From the NCBI RefSeq assembly GCF_003947435.1, contig NZ_RCOS01000167.1, positions 1 through 32,838 on the forward strand: a stretch of DNA of 32,838 nucleotides, read 5' to 3'. Of this stretch, positions 24,688 through 31,098 are shown piece after piece. The notes beneath the pieces are model-generated. The model searched no databases. It worked only from the letters and a program-made list of their open reading frames with translations, and was not told the origin of the DNA. The DNA comes from Candidatus Methanodesulfokora washburnensis (GTDB taxonomy: Archaea; Korarchaeota; Korarchaeia; Korarchaeales; Korarchaeaceae). Position 1 is the stretch's first letter. Each line of letters opens with the position of its first letter. The position numbers were made by a program, and so were the translations under genes.

Positions 24688-25091
24688 CAGGACACCTCCT
24701 CAACTATAAGCACATTATGAGGACAGTGCTTAGCGCATATACCACAATAGGTGCATACTATCGGTTTTCCCTTTTCTCTGTCCCAGAAAATCGCTCCCAA
24801 GGAGCATGCACTAATACATATCATACAACCCGTGCACTTTGAGCTCAATAGCCTGACTCCTCCATGCTCCCTAACAATAAGAGCGCCCTCCGGACAGGAA
24901 GCGGCACATGGAGGGTCTTCACACGCTCTGCACACGACTACGGCAAATCCTCTCTCAAAGCCTCCTAGGCTTTTAACTATCAAGGCCGATCTCTCTAAGC
25001 CTCCATCGCCATATCTCATGCTACATGCGTACATACATATCTGACATCCCACGCATCTTTCCGTATCCGGCACGGCTATTCTTCTTATCAT
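24687..25091 (-). CDS. Four-cluster ferredoxin-type electron carrier for the AOR
   Basis: The 134-residue protein contains four cysteine quartets, enough for four [4Fe-4S] clusters: CVGCQICMYAC, CRACEDPPCAASCP, CTGCMICISAC and CTYCGICAKHCP. This is the HycB/AorA-like polyferredoxin layout that often partners AOR-family enzymes as electron acceptor. Its stop overlaps the ATG of the AOR gene (24685-24689), indicating translational coupling. The start at 25091 lies about 27 bases from a TATA-like element (25114-25123), so the mRNA is probably leaderless. It should pass electrons from aldehyde oxidation to soluble ferredoxin or a membrane complex; the final acceptor is unknown. Confidence 0.92.
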   Translation of the reverse strand: MIRRIAVPDTERCVGCQICMYACSMRYGDGGLERSALIVKSLGGFERGFAVVVCRACEDPPCAASCPEGALIVREHGGVRLLSSKCTGCMICISACSLGAIFWDREKGKPIVCTYCGICAKHCPHNVLIVEEVS

Positions 25092-25113
25092 CGGAAGTAG
25101 TAACGGGGTCCAT

Positions 25114-25123
25114 ATTAATAATT
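25114..25123 (-). promoter_or_regulatory. TATA box for the ferredoxin-aor operon
   Basis: The minus strand reads GAATTATTAA, about 27 bases from the ATG at 25091. Confidence 0.4.
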
Positions 25124-25233
25124 CTTTGATATAAATATTCAGTGATTCTATTTAAATAAATATGATACTTAGCTCAATGTTGACGAGAATGGAACCATGA
25201 GATTGAATACTAGAGCTGTATCTCTTAAACAAT

Positions 25234-25248
25234 CGCAACAATGTTGCG
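25234..25248. repeat. 15-base palindrome, possible operator
   Basis: CGCAACA-A-TGTTGCG is perfectly symmetric around one base and lies between TATA-like sequences in the gene-free space upstream of the ferredoxin-aor operon. It could be a regulator binding site. Confidence 0.35.
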
Positions 25249-25484
25249 TAGGAGGTCTTTATATGTTCTAGGATTTCTGCATCCAACTCTTTATCAACGT
25301 CATTAAATCATGGAAGCTGTTCTTAGGCCAAAAACGAGAGTTGCCCAAAGAATTGCTATACACTCAGTATTTTTGCTATTAATGCATCAGTATAGAAAAG
25401 GAAGCTAGATGACTTTGCTCTATCCTTATAAACCTCGTATACATTTTTAATTTTCCTCTCCCTGAAAAATCTTCTTGGATCTAG

Positions 25485-26918
25485 CTAGAGACCATACTCC
25501 CTCCATCTCCTATCAACCAGTTCCTTTGTTCTCTCATCAACAGAGACCTCCTCAGGCCAATCCCCTCCATACTCTTCTCTCAGTTTTCTTGTGGCATCTA
25601 TGCCCATCTTACTTCCATACCCAGGTATAGGAGTTGTGTGATCTATCTGATCGACATGTGTCCTCGGGATTATGACAACATCTCTCTGGGGATCCACAGT
25701 GGAGGATATAGCATATATCACTTCATTCATGTCATTTACGTTCACATCATGATCCACCACTATTATAATTCTGGTTAGGCTGAACTGATCCAAGCCCCAG
25801 AGCCCCATCATCACCTTCTTTGCATGACCTGGAAATCTCTTCTTTATGGAAACTATTGCCATTCCTTGAAATAATCCATGTGGTGGGAGGTTTATGTCAA
25901 CAACTTCCGGAAGGATCATCCTTATTATCGGAAGAAACATCCTCTCAACAGCTTTTCCAAGCCATGCGTCCTCTAAGGCAGGCTTCCCCACAACTGTGGC
26001 ATGATATATTGGGTCTTCCCTCATCATGATCTTCTCCAGATGAAAGACTGGAAAGAGATCAGGTGGAGTGTAATATCCCCAGTGATCCCCAAATGGGCCC
26101 TCTGGCACGAGCTCACCCGCATTCACCTTTCCAAGTAGAACTACCTCAGCTCTTGCTGGAACCATTATGTCATTCTCAGTCTTTATAACTTCTATTCCCT
26201 TTCCTGCCAAAATACCAGCAAAAAGAAGCTTGTCTATTGGATATGGGACGGGTGCAACCCCTGTAAAAGTAGTAGCTGGATCTGCTCCTATCACTATCGC
26301 AACTGGCATCTCTTTCTCACCTAATTCTCTATAATGATCGAGAAACATGCTCCCTCTCTTGTGTATCTGCCAGTGCATAACAGCTCTTTTGTCATCTATT
26401 ATTTGAACTCTATAAACTCCTATATCGTGCACCCCTGTCTTCGGATCGACTGAAAAGACTAGAGGGAATGTGAGATATCTTCCGGCATCCTTGGGCCATG
26501 TTCTCAGGGCAGGTATCATGTTAAAAGATGGATTTTCCACTACCACTTCTTCAACAGGTCCTTTTCCCACAGTTTTGGGAAGCATGCTGGAAAAGCTGGC
26601 TATCTCCCCTATCATCCTGAGTTTCTCCAGAAAACTTGAGGGCATTACCTCCACAAGCCTTAACAATCTCTCCCCTATCTTCTCGAGTGGTTGGTCAAAT
26701 GCAACCTCAAAGAATTTCATTCCTCCAAATATGTTCCCCACAATTCTCCATCTTTCATACCCCTTTATTCTCTCAAAGAGAACTGCCTCCCCTCCTCTAT
26801 ACATCTGCCTTCTAAGGATTTCTGCTATCTCCAGATCGGGATCAACTTCCACTTTGACTCTCTTAAGTAGGCCTCTCTCCTCAAGGGCTAGGATATACTC
26901 CCTCAGATCTTTGTGCAT
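25485..26918 (-). CDS. UbiD-family prenylated-FMN-dependent decarboxylase
   Basis: The 477-residue protein matches the UbiD family, reversible (de)carboxylases of aromatic and alpha,beta-unsaturated acids that use prenylated FMN. It starts MHKDLREYILALEERGLLKR, the usual family beginning, and shows VHDIGVYRVQIIDDKRAVMH, IVIGADPATTF, LVPEGPFGDHWGYYTP (Glu-Gly-Pro-Phe-Gly loop), the PEVVDINLPPHG segment that carries a conserved acidic residue, and PGYGSKMGIDAT. A longer frame reaches 27104 but overlaps the divergent moaA gene, so I use ATG 26918. A TATA-like AACTTTTTTATC (26979-26990) gives a leader of about 40 bases. No ubiX (prenyl-FMN synthase) lies in the window. The substrate could be a menaquinone precursor or an aromatic acid. 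Confidence 0.88.
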   Translation of the reverse strand: MHKDLREYILALEERGLLKRVKVEVDPDLEIAEILRRQMYRGGEAVLFERIKGYERWRIVGNIFGGMKFFEVAFDQPLEKIGERLLRLVEVMPSSFLEKLRMIGEIASFSSMLPKTVGKGPVEEVVVENPSFNMIPALRTWPKDAGRYLTFPLVFSVDPKTGVHDIGVYRVQIIDDKRAVMHWQIHKRGSMFLDHYRELGEKEMPVAIVIGADPATTFTGVAPVPYPIDKLLFAGILAGKGIEVIKTENDIMVPARAEVVLLGKVNAGELVPEGPFGDHWGYYTPPDLFPVFHLEKIMMREDPIYHATVVGKPALEDAWLGKAVERMFLPIIRMILPEVVDINLPPHGLFQGMAIVSIKKRFPGHAKKVMMGLWGLDQFSLTRIIIVVDHDVNVNDMNEVIYAISSTVDPQRDVVIIPRTHVDQIDHTTPIPGYGSKMGIDATRKLREEYGGDWPEEVSVDERTKELVDRRWREYGL

Positions 26919-26978
26919 AAGGCACTTAGAAATGCAAAAAGATAAGCTCTTCTTCGCATTATTGTGTTCCCAAAGTAT

Positions 26979-26996
26979 GATAAAAAAGTTTATCCG
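26979..26996. promoter_or_regulatory. Divergent promoter between the ubiD-like gene and moaA
   Basis: On the plus strand, aaagtttatcc is centred about 27 bases before the moaA ATG at 27018 (leaderless). On the minus strand the same AT-rich patch supplies AACTTTTTTATC for the decarboxylase gene. Confidence 0.45.
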
Positions 26997-27017
26997 ATCT
27001 TCTGATAAGAGATCTGG

Positions 27018-27914
27018 ATGGTTGTTGACAAGTTTGGTAGGCCTGTCACAAGCCTTAGGATCTCTGTGAACTATGAATGTAACTATAACTGTTTTTTCTG
27101 CCATAAAGAGGGAATAGAATCAACAAATAAGCTGATGAGTCCGGAGGAAATAGAAAAAGTGGTCAGAGTTTGTGCAAAATATGGAGTGAAGAAGGTGAAG
27201 ATAACAGGCGGAGAGCCACTTTTAAGGAGGGATCTCGAGGAGATAGTGAGGAGAATAGCGGAAGTTGATGGAATAGAAGACATAAGCCTAGTGACAAATG
27301 GATATCTGCTCAAGGAGAGAGCCAGTAGTCTGAAAAAATCCGGCTTGAACAGGGTAAATGTAAGCATTCACTCGTTAAATCCCGATGCCTACAGAAGAAT
27401 AACTGGCATCGACGGGCTTCATAGGGTGATAGATGGAGTGGATGAGGCTATCAAAGTTGGCCTAGGAGTGAAGATAAATAGGGTTATTTTAAAAGGAGTG
27501 AATGATGAAGAGAAACTAGATGAGCTAATTAAGTTTGCAAAGGAGAGAAATGCTTCCCTGCAGATAATAGAGCTTGAGGGAGATGAGGAGCTTATGAGAG
27601 GATATCATGTTTCTCTTGATGAAATAGAGGAAGAACTCAATAAAATAGGCAGGTTAAAGGGAAGAAAGGATTTGCATGATCGTCCAATATATGAAGTCGA
27701 TGGAGTCGAAGTTGAGCTAGTAAAAGCTTATAGAAATCCGGATTTCTGCATGCACTGTACTAGAATGAGGATAACTCCAGATGGAATGTTTAAACCCTGT
27801 CTTTTCAGAAAGGATAACTTAGTTCCCTTTTTGGATAAATTGAGAGGGGGAAAGGAGATAGATTCCCTCTTCTTTCTTGCTGTAAGCAGGAGGGAGCCCT
27901 TCTATAAGGGGTGA
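27018..27914 (+). CDS. moaA: GTP 3',8-cyclase MoaA (molybdenum/tungsten cofactor biosynthesis)
   Basis: The 298-residue radical SAM enzyme catalyses the first step of pyranopterin synthesis. The SAM cluster motif is CNYNCFFC (about 19-26), followed by ITGGEPLLRRDL (about 62-73). The C-terminal cluster is C-x2-C-x13-C, formed by CMHC and PDGMFKPC (about 252-269), as in MoaA. The start is leaderless. The stop lies four bases before moaC, so the two are an operon. Known MoaA proteins end in a twin Gly that enters the active site; this one ends EPFYKG, with a single terminal Gly. The product would feed the tungstopterin of the adjacent AOR, so the placement is functionally sensible. Confidence 0.93.
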   Translation: MVVDKFGRPVTSLRISVNYECNYNCFFCHKEGIESTNKLMSPEEIEKVVRVCAKYGVKKVKITGGEPLLRRDLEEIVRRIAEVDGIEDISLVTNGYLLKERASSLKKSGLNRVNVSIHSLNPDAYRRITGIDGLHRVIDGVDEAIKVGLGVKINRVILKGVNDEEKLDELIKFAKERNASLQIIELEGDEELMRGYHVSLDEIEEELNKIGRLKGRKDLHDRPIYEVDGVEVELVKAYRNPDFCMHCTRMRITPDGMFKPCLFRKDNLVPFLDKLRGGKEIDSLFFLAVSRREPFYKG

Positions 27915-27918
27915 TATC

Positions 27919-28380
27919 ATGGTTAAAATGGTGGATATATCGGAGAAGGAGCCCATTGTGAGGATTGCAAGGGCAAGGGGAAGGATAAAACTAAAAGAGA
28001 GCACGATAAAGAGGATAGTTGAGGGGAAAATAGAAAAGGGAGATGTCATAACAGTTGCTAAGTTAGCCGCTATACAGGCGGTGAAGAAGACGCCTGAGAT
28101 AGTACAGCTGTGCCATCCAATACCGATAGAAAATGTTAATGTTGAGGTAAAATTGAAGGAAAACTATGTAGAAGTAGAGGTTGAGGTAAAAGCTATTGCA
28201 AAAACGGGAGTTGAGATGGAAGCCCTTTCCGGTGTTTCAGCTGCCCTTCTCAATATATGGGACATGGTGAAGAAATACGAGAAAGATGAGATGGGGCAGT
28301 ATCCATCAACAGTAATCTATGATATATCGGTGCTGGAGAAGAGAAAAGATATCCGAACTTTTTCAAAGCAATTGGGCTAA
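27919..28380 (+). CDS. moaC: Cyclic pyranopterin monophosphate synthase MoaC
   Basis: The 153-residue protein has MoaC hallmarks: MVDISEKEPIVRIARARGRI at the start, AKLAAIQAVKKTPEIVQLCH (about 47-66), PIPIENVNVEV, KTGVEMEALSGVSAALLNIW (about 95-114) with the conserved Glu-Met-Glu-Ala, and DMVKKYEKDE. MoaC converts the MoaA product to cyclic pyranopterin monophosphate; hexameric in known cases. GGGGTGAT sits three bases before the ATG. It is coupled to moaA, and further mo-co genes (moaD, moaE, moeA) are not in the window. The catalytic core is intact. Confidence 0.95.
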   Translation: MVKMVDISEKEPIVRIARARGRIKLKESTIKRIVEGKIEKGDVITVAKLAAIQAVKKTPEIVQLCHPIPIENVNVEVKLKENYVEVEVEVKAIAKTGVEMEALSGVSAALLNIWDMVKKYEKDEMGQYPSTVIYDISVLEKRKDIRTFSKQLG

Positions 28381-28440
28381 ATCTTCCAGAAAATTAAGAG
28401 TTGTGCACGTAATTGAGTTGTTGTTTTTGTTATCTATCTG

Positions 28441-28471
28441 TAGAATTAGCCCTCTTGCTGCGCTAATTCTA
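28441..28471 (+). repeat. Ten-base-pair hairpin immediately upstream of a small membrane-protein gene
   Basis: Perfect arms TAGAATTAGC (28441-28450) and GCTAATTCTA (28462-28471) enclose an 11-base loop. The hairpin ends three bases before GGTGATG (28474-28480), the ribosome-binding site of the 28483 gene, so it could sequester translation, terminate moaC transcription, or bind a regulator. There is no T-run after it, so an intrinsic terminator is less likely. Confidence 0.5.
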
Positions 28472-28482
28472 GTGGTGATGAG

Positions 28483-28857
28483 ATGCATCAGGTGGTGTCT
28501 ACTGCCCTAATAATATCCTTAGGGCTTATGATCCTACTTCTCTCAGCAAGCACTGTCAAGGAGATCTTGATATCTATAGAGGAATATAAGGAGAGGAAAT
28601 GCATAAGGGCAGCTCTCTATGCTCTTGAGGAAGCAGTATCCATCTCCTCTGGAGGAGGTAGAGGAGAAGTTCAGATAAACCTCCCATGCAGAGTAGAGGT
28701 GAAGGGGGATAGCTGTGTTTTGGTATCTGCTGGAAATGAAAGCCTGTATCACTGTTTTCCTGTGAAAATAAGGGACTTTGATCTAGAAATTGGAGGCAAT
28801 GGACTTCTAACAGCAGAATGGAGGGAGGGAGAGGTGATAATAGGATGGAGAGGGTGA
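28483..28857 (+). CDS. Small N-terminally anchored pilin-like protein, 124 aa
   Basis: This is the first gene of a chain of small membrane/secreted proteins. It begins MHQVVSTALIISLGLMILLL, a single hydrophobic helix right at the N-terminus as in pilin-like proteins, followed by a basic/acidic helix (STVKEILISIEEYKERKC) and a beta-rich ectodomain of about 80 residues with two more cysteines. A canonical prepilin peptidase site is not evident. GGTGATG lies just before the ATG, preceded by a strong hairpin. The stop overlaps the next gene (28845). No database family is recognised; pilin-like is inferred from architecture and context. Confidence 0.65.
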   Translation: MHQVVSTALIISLGLMILLLSASTVKEILISIEEYKERKCIRAALYALEEAVSISSGGGRGEVQINLPCRVEVKGDSCVLVSAGNESLYHCFPVKIRDFDLEIGGNGLLTAEWREGEVIIGWRG

Positions 28858-29051
28858 TGAAGGAGGCTCTTCTCCTTCTCATGACTGTAATCTTGGTTGT
28901 CTCCATAATATCCCTGTTAAATAATGCGATCAGCATTAGGGAGGATCTATATCACAGAAAATTAGACTTCTGGAAAGCGTTAATAACCTCTATAAACCAG
29001 AAATATGGATTAGATGGCAGTTTCGAGCCCCCAAAAGGTGAGGAGGAGTGA
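28845..29051 (+). CDS. Small membrane protein, 68 aa
   Basis: The protein has one membrane helix (EALLLLMTVILVVSIISLL, about 7-25) and a short helical tail (NNAISIREDLYHRKLDFWKA) ending in an acidic stretch. GAGGTGAT (28831-28838) is spaced for the ATG at 28845; a second in-frame ATG at 28857 overlaps the previous stop (TGATGA) and is an alternative start. It overlaps the 29048 frame by four bases. The function is unknown, but the tight overlaps show it belongs to the same translation-coupled chain. Confidence 0.6.
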   Translation: MERVMKEALLLLMTVILVVSIISLLNNAISIREDLYHRKLDFWKALITSINQKYGLDGSFEPPKGEEE

Positions 29052-29137
29052 ACGACTACCTTTCTTATTTCATCTTAACAACTATATTTATAGTATTAGC
29101 TTTCCTCATAATTATGGAGGCGATCCTGCCTTGTTGA
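29048..29137 (+). CDS. Putative 29-residue membrane peptide
   Basis: This is a very short frame with GTG start at 29048, overlapping the previous stop, and preceded by GGTGAGGAGG (29036-29045). The product reads VNDYLSYFILTTIFIVLAFL then IIMEAILPC, a single membrane helix with a terminal cysteine. Its TGA (29135-29137) overlaps a TTG start of the next gene. Ordered stop/start overlaps on both sides support a real microprotein gene, though chance cannot be excluded at this length. Confidence 0.45.
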   Translation: MNDYLSYFILTTIFIVLAFLIIMEAILPC

Positions 29138-29388
29138 GATACCTTATTCTGATCCTTATTCTCTTTATGCTCCTGTTTGTGGGTCTTAATGCATCAGATG
29201 TCTGGTTTATTCCATCTTTCTCGGAGGGAAGGGCAAAATGCCTTGCTATATCATCTGTCAAAAATGTATCATATAGCATTAGAAATATTACATCTAAGCT
29301 GAACATGAGCTGTACAGCTCGCAGCTGCTATGCGATAGTTCAGCCTATTCCAGGAGGAAGGATTTACATAACTGGTGGATGGCCATGA
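29134..29388 (+). CDS. Small secreted or membrane-anchored protein, 84 aa
   Basis: The TTG start at 29134 overlaps the stop of the 29-residue frame. The N-terminus is a signal anchor (LRYLILILILFMLLFVGLNA) followed by a 64-residue ectodomain with three cysteines and several N-x-S/T sites (NVSY, NITS, NMSC). A longer frame opens to 29014 but begins inside the 28845 gene in a basic, non-hydrophobic run, which would bury the signal sequence; hence the TTG. The stop overlaps the ATG of the next gene (ATGA at 29385-29388). No family is recognised. Confidence 0.55.
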   Translation: MRYLILILILFMLLFVGLNASDVWFIPSFSEGRAKCLAISSVKNVSYSIRNITSKLNMSCTARSCYAIVQPIPGGRIYITGGWP

Positions 29389-30293
29389 AGGAACTTCTGT
29401 TCATTCTAGCGGGGATAATAGTCATAACAACCCTGATAAAACTTCCCGATCTCTATCCGTTGGATAGCAGAGGAGTAGTGTATAGGATATCTCAAGAGGA
29501 AGTGCATGCTGAGATAGAGACCTTCCCAGCTAGATTGGTGATCTTTGAAAGGCTTTACCTGGATAAACTCTTGCTAAATAGGTCTAAAAATCTGACAATT
29601 GATCTGAATGATTTCATTTCTGAGCTTAAAAGAGACCTAGATAGAAAGGGCATGGAGGCTGATATAGAATATCTGATAAAAATGGGAACTTGTAATGGGG
29701 TAAATGGCACGCTAAATGCTATTTTTGATGGAGCCTCGGATCCCAACTCCATTGGAGTAAGCACAGAAGTACAGCTGAGAATTGGTAGCAAGATGACAGG
29801 CATTTCAGGAAAAAGAAGCTATATAATAAATATATGTCACCCTTATAGAAAAATTTGTTTCGACAAAGTTGCTGAACTGCTCCCAAGAAACTCATCCTTT
29901 GAGGAGAGCGCAGAGTTCAATGACACCAAAGAACTTGAAAAATGGGTGAGCAATGCGATAAAGCGATACAGAGATGAACTAGAGATATCTCTGGACAATG
30001 CAAGGATAGCAGCTAGGAACTGTAGTCTAAATTTAATATATAATGTAGAGATGATTTATAATAGAGTTTATTTATATAAATATATTCTAATATATAGAGT
30101 CAATGCGATAGTAGAACAAGAGGACATAACCCTTTACTATTATGGTGGATCGAAGAGGGGTATCTCAGAGAACTTTAAGATTATATGGCAAGTTTACCTC
30201 GATGGTGAGCTTTCAAAAATACCAGGAAACACGAATTCAACCGAAGCAGAACCTCCAGAAACTGGACTAGAAGCTTTTATACAGCCAAAATAA
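29385..30293 (+). CDS. Membrane-anchored extracellular protein, 302 aa
   Basis: The first residues MKELLFILAGIIVITTLIKL form a single anchor; the rest is a predicted extracellular alpha/beta domain with about six cysteines (for example GTCNG, NICHPYRKICFDK and RNCSLN) and many N-glycosylation sequons (NRSK, NLTI, NGTL, NSSF, NCSL, NSTE). It ends in a proline/acid-rich tail (EAEPPETGLEAFIQPK). The start follows GGTGG and overlaps the previous stop. This is the largest protein of the small-membrane-protein chain and could be an adhesin-like or filament-tip component. I recognise no family. Confidence 0.72.
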   Translation: MKELLFILAGIIVITTLIKLPDLYPLDSRGVVYRISQEEVHAEIETFPARLVIFERLYLDKLLLNRSKNLTIDLNDFISELKRDLDRKGMEADIEYLIKMGTCNGVNGTLNAIFDGASDPNSIGVSTEVQLRIGSKMTGISGKRSYIINICHPYRKICFDKVAELLPRNSSFEESAEFNDTKELEKWVSNAIKRYRDELEISLDNARIAARNCSLNLIYNVEMIYNRVYLYKYILIYRVNAIVEQEDITLYYYGGSKRGISENFKIIWQVYLDGELSKIPGNTNSTEAEPPETGLEAFIQPK

Positions 30294-30351
30294 AACTTTT
30301 CCCTTAATTTCCCCGTTTTCCATGGAAAATCTATTCAGAGAAGGAAATTTC

Positions 30352-30666
30352 ATGAGAAGATGGATCGTGATTCTGTTAATGACGTTAATTATCATAAGAT
30401 CTCCTGCAACTTCAGCGGAAAATGGTGCATTAGATGACTTCAACAGGAGATTTAGCGAGGCAGTTAGAAACATGGTCAATGCAATAGTGGCGATGATAAA
30501 CGCGATAAAGGATGCTGCACTGACAATTGGAAGAGTGCTTGGAGGGGCCCTCATTGCAATAGGTGCAGTGTTATGGGCAAGCGATCTATTCAGTTATAAG
30601 GGAAAGAAGCTTATAATCTCTGGAATAATACTCCTGATAATACTAGAACTGCTGCTGGGACCATAA
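30352..30666 (+). CDS. VirB2/CedA1/TedC-like two-helix pilin candidate, 104 aa
   Basis: The sequence has a signal peptide (MRRWIVILLMTLIIIRSPAT then SA), an amphipathic-to-hydrophobic helix (NMVNAIVAMINAIKDAALTI through GRVLGGALIAIGAVLWASD), a short positively charged loop (LFSYKGKKL) and a second hydrophobic helix (IISGIILLIILELLLGP). Signal peptide, two helices and a basic loop are the plan of VirB2 conjugation pilins and of the archaeal DNA-transfer pilins CedA1 and TedC. The start at 30352 follows AGAAGGA; an upstream ATG at 30322 would add a non-signal segment. No VirB4/CedB-type ATPase or polytopic CedA lies in the window, so the assignment is by architecture only. Confidence 0.55.
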   Translation: MRRWIVILLMTLIIIRSPATSAENGALDDFNRRFSEAVRNMVNAIVAMINAIKDAALTIGRVLGGALIAIGAVLWASDLFSYKGKKLIISGIILLIILELLLGP

Positions 30667-30675
30667 GTTCCTACC

Positions 30676-30691
30676 TTTAGCGGAAGCTAAA
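30676..30691 (+). terminator. Short hairpin with GGAA tetraloop after the two-helix pilin gene
   Basis: TTTAGC-GGAA-GCTAAA lies ten bases after the stop. It could mark transcript processing or termination; the surrounding 30667-30819 gap holds nothing else I recognise. Confidence 0.3.
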
Positions 30692-30819
30692 AGTGGAGAG
30701 ACTGGAAATACCAACTGGGGATATCAGATAGAATAGGGCGTATGTTAATTTAGGTTTCCATTAAATAAAACAACGAAAGTCAGTGCTTTGATAAGCAAAA
30801 AAGAGGTAAGCGAATTTAG

Positions 30820-31026
30820 TCAGCCATTTATTCCAAATATTTTGGCAACTGTTTCATCAAGCCATTTCACTGCTGAAACTGTACCATTCCAGAGTTTTGA
30901 TGGGGCTTGCTCGAATATTGAGACAACATTCATGATAGGAGCTGCTATTATACTGAGAAAGAGAGCTATTGTGAGAATCAGCAGAAGAGCTTGCTCGACA
31001 GTTCCGCTCACTCCCTTCCTCCTCAT
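30820..31026 (-). CDS. Type IV pilin-like small protein with class III signal peptide, 68 aa
   Basis: It begins MRRKGVSGTVEQALLLILTI, with a basic N-terminus, Lys-Gly at the expected prepilin-peptidase cleavage point, and then a hydrophobic helix (ALLLILTIALFLSIIAAPI). This is the class III signal of archaeal pilins and archaellins. The remaining 35 residues (SIFEQAPSKLWNGTVSAVKW and a short tail) are too few for a head domain, suggesting a minimal pilin. The start at 31026 follows GGTGATG directly; an ATG at 31041 is an alternative. It is convergent with the VirB2-like gene and divergent from the zinc-ribbon gene. A TATA element lies at 31052-31063. Confidence 0.65.
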   Translation of the reverse strand: MRRKGVSGTVEQALLLILTIALFLSIIAAPIMNVVSIFEQAPSKLWNGTVSAVKWLDETVAKIFGING

Positions 31027-31051
31027 AACATCACCGTCCATACTTGGAAGC

Positions 31052-31063
31052 AATATTTTTAAG
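31052..31063. promoter_or_regulatory. Divergent TATA element between the mini-pilin and zinc-ribbon genes
   Basis: aatatttttaag reads as a TATA box on both strands: CTTAAAAATATT towards 31026 on the minus strand, and toward the GAGAGGT/TTG of the zinc-ribbon gene on the plus strand. Confidence 0.4.
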
Positions 31064-31098
31064 CAGGAAAATTCAGATATTTTTGAGAGGTAATTGCA

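Larger units (their letters stand above)
25092..25484. other. Intergenic region, 393 bases, with a palindrome but no convincing gene
   Basis: The region holds the leftward ferredoxin-aor promoter. At 25234-25248 there is a perfect palindrome, CGCAACA-A-TGTTGCG, near TATA-like stretches (25221-25231 and 25254-25265). A plus-strand frame of 32 codons starts at 25310 (MEAVLRPKTRVAQRIAIHSV and onward, stop at 25408); it has no recognisable ribosome-binding site and I do not call it. No RNA gene is seen. Confidence 0.4.

Noticed and set aside
25310-25408. 32-codon frame in the gap before the ubiD-like gene
   Set aside because: No ribosome-binding site, no recognisable motif, and a length expected by chance.
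26919-27104. N-terminal extension of the UbiD-family protein
   Set aside because: It overlaps the divergent moaA start and promoter and is not part of the usual family N-terminus, which begins at MHKDLREYI.
30788-31093. 101-codon plus-strand frame opposite the mini-pilin gene
   Set aside because: Antisense shadow; the minus strand carries a clear class III signal peptide and ribosome-binding site.
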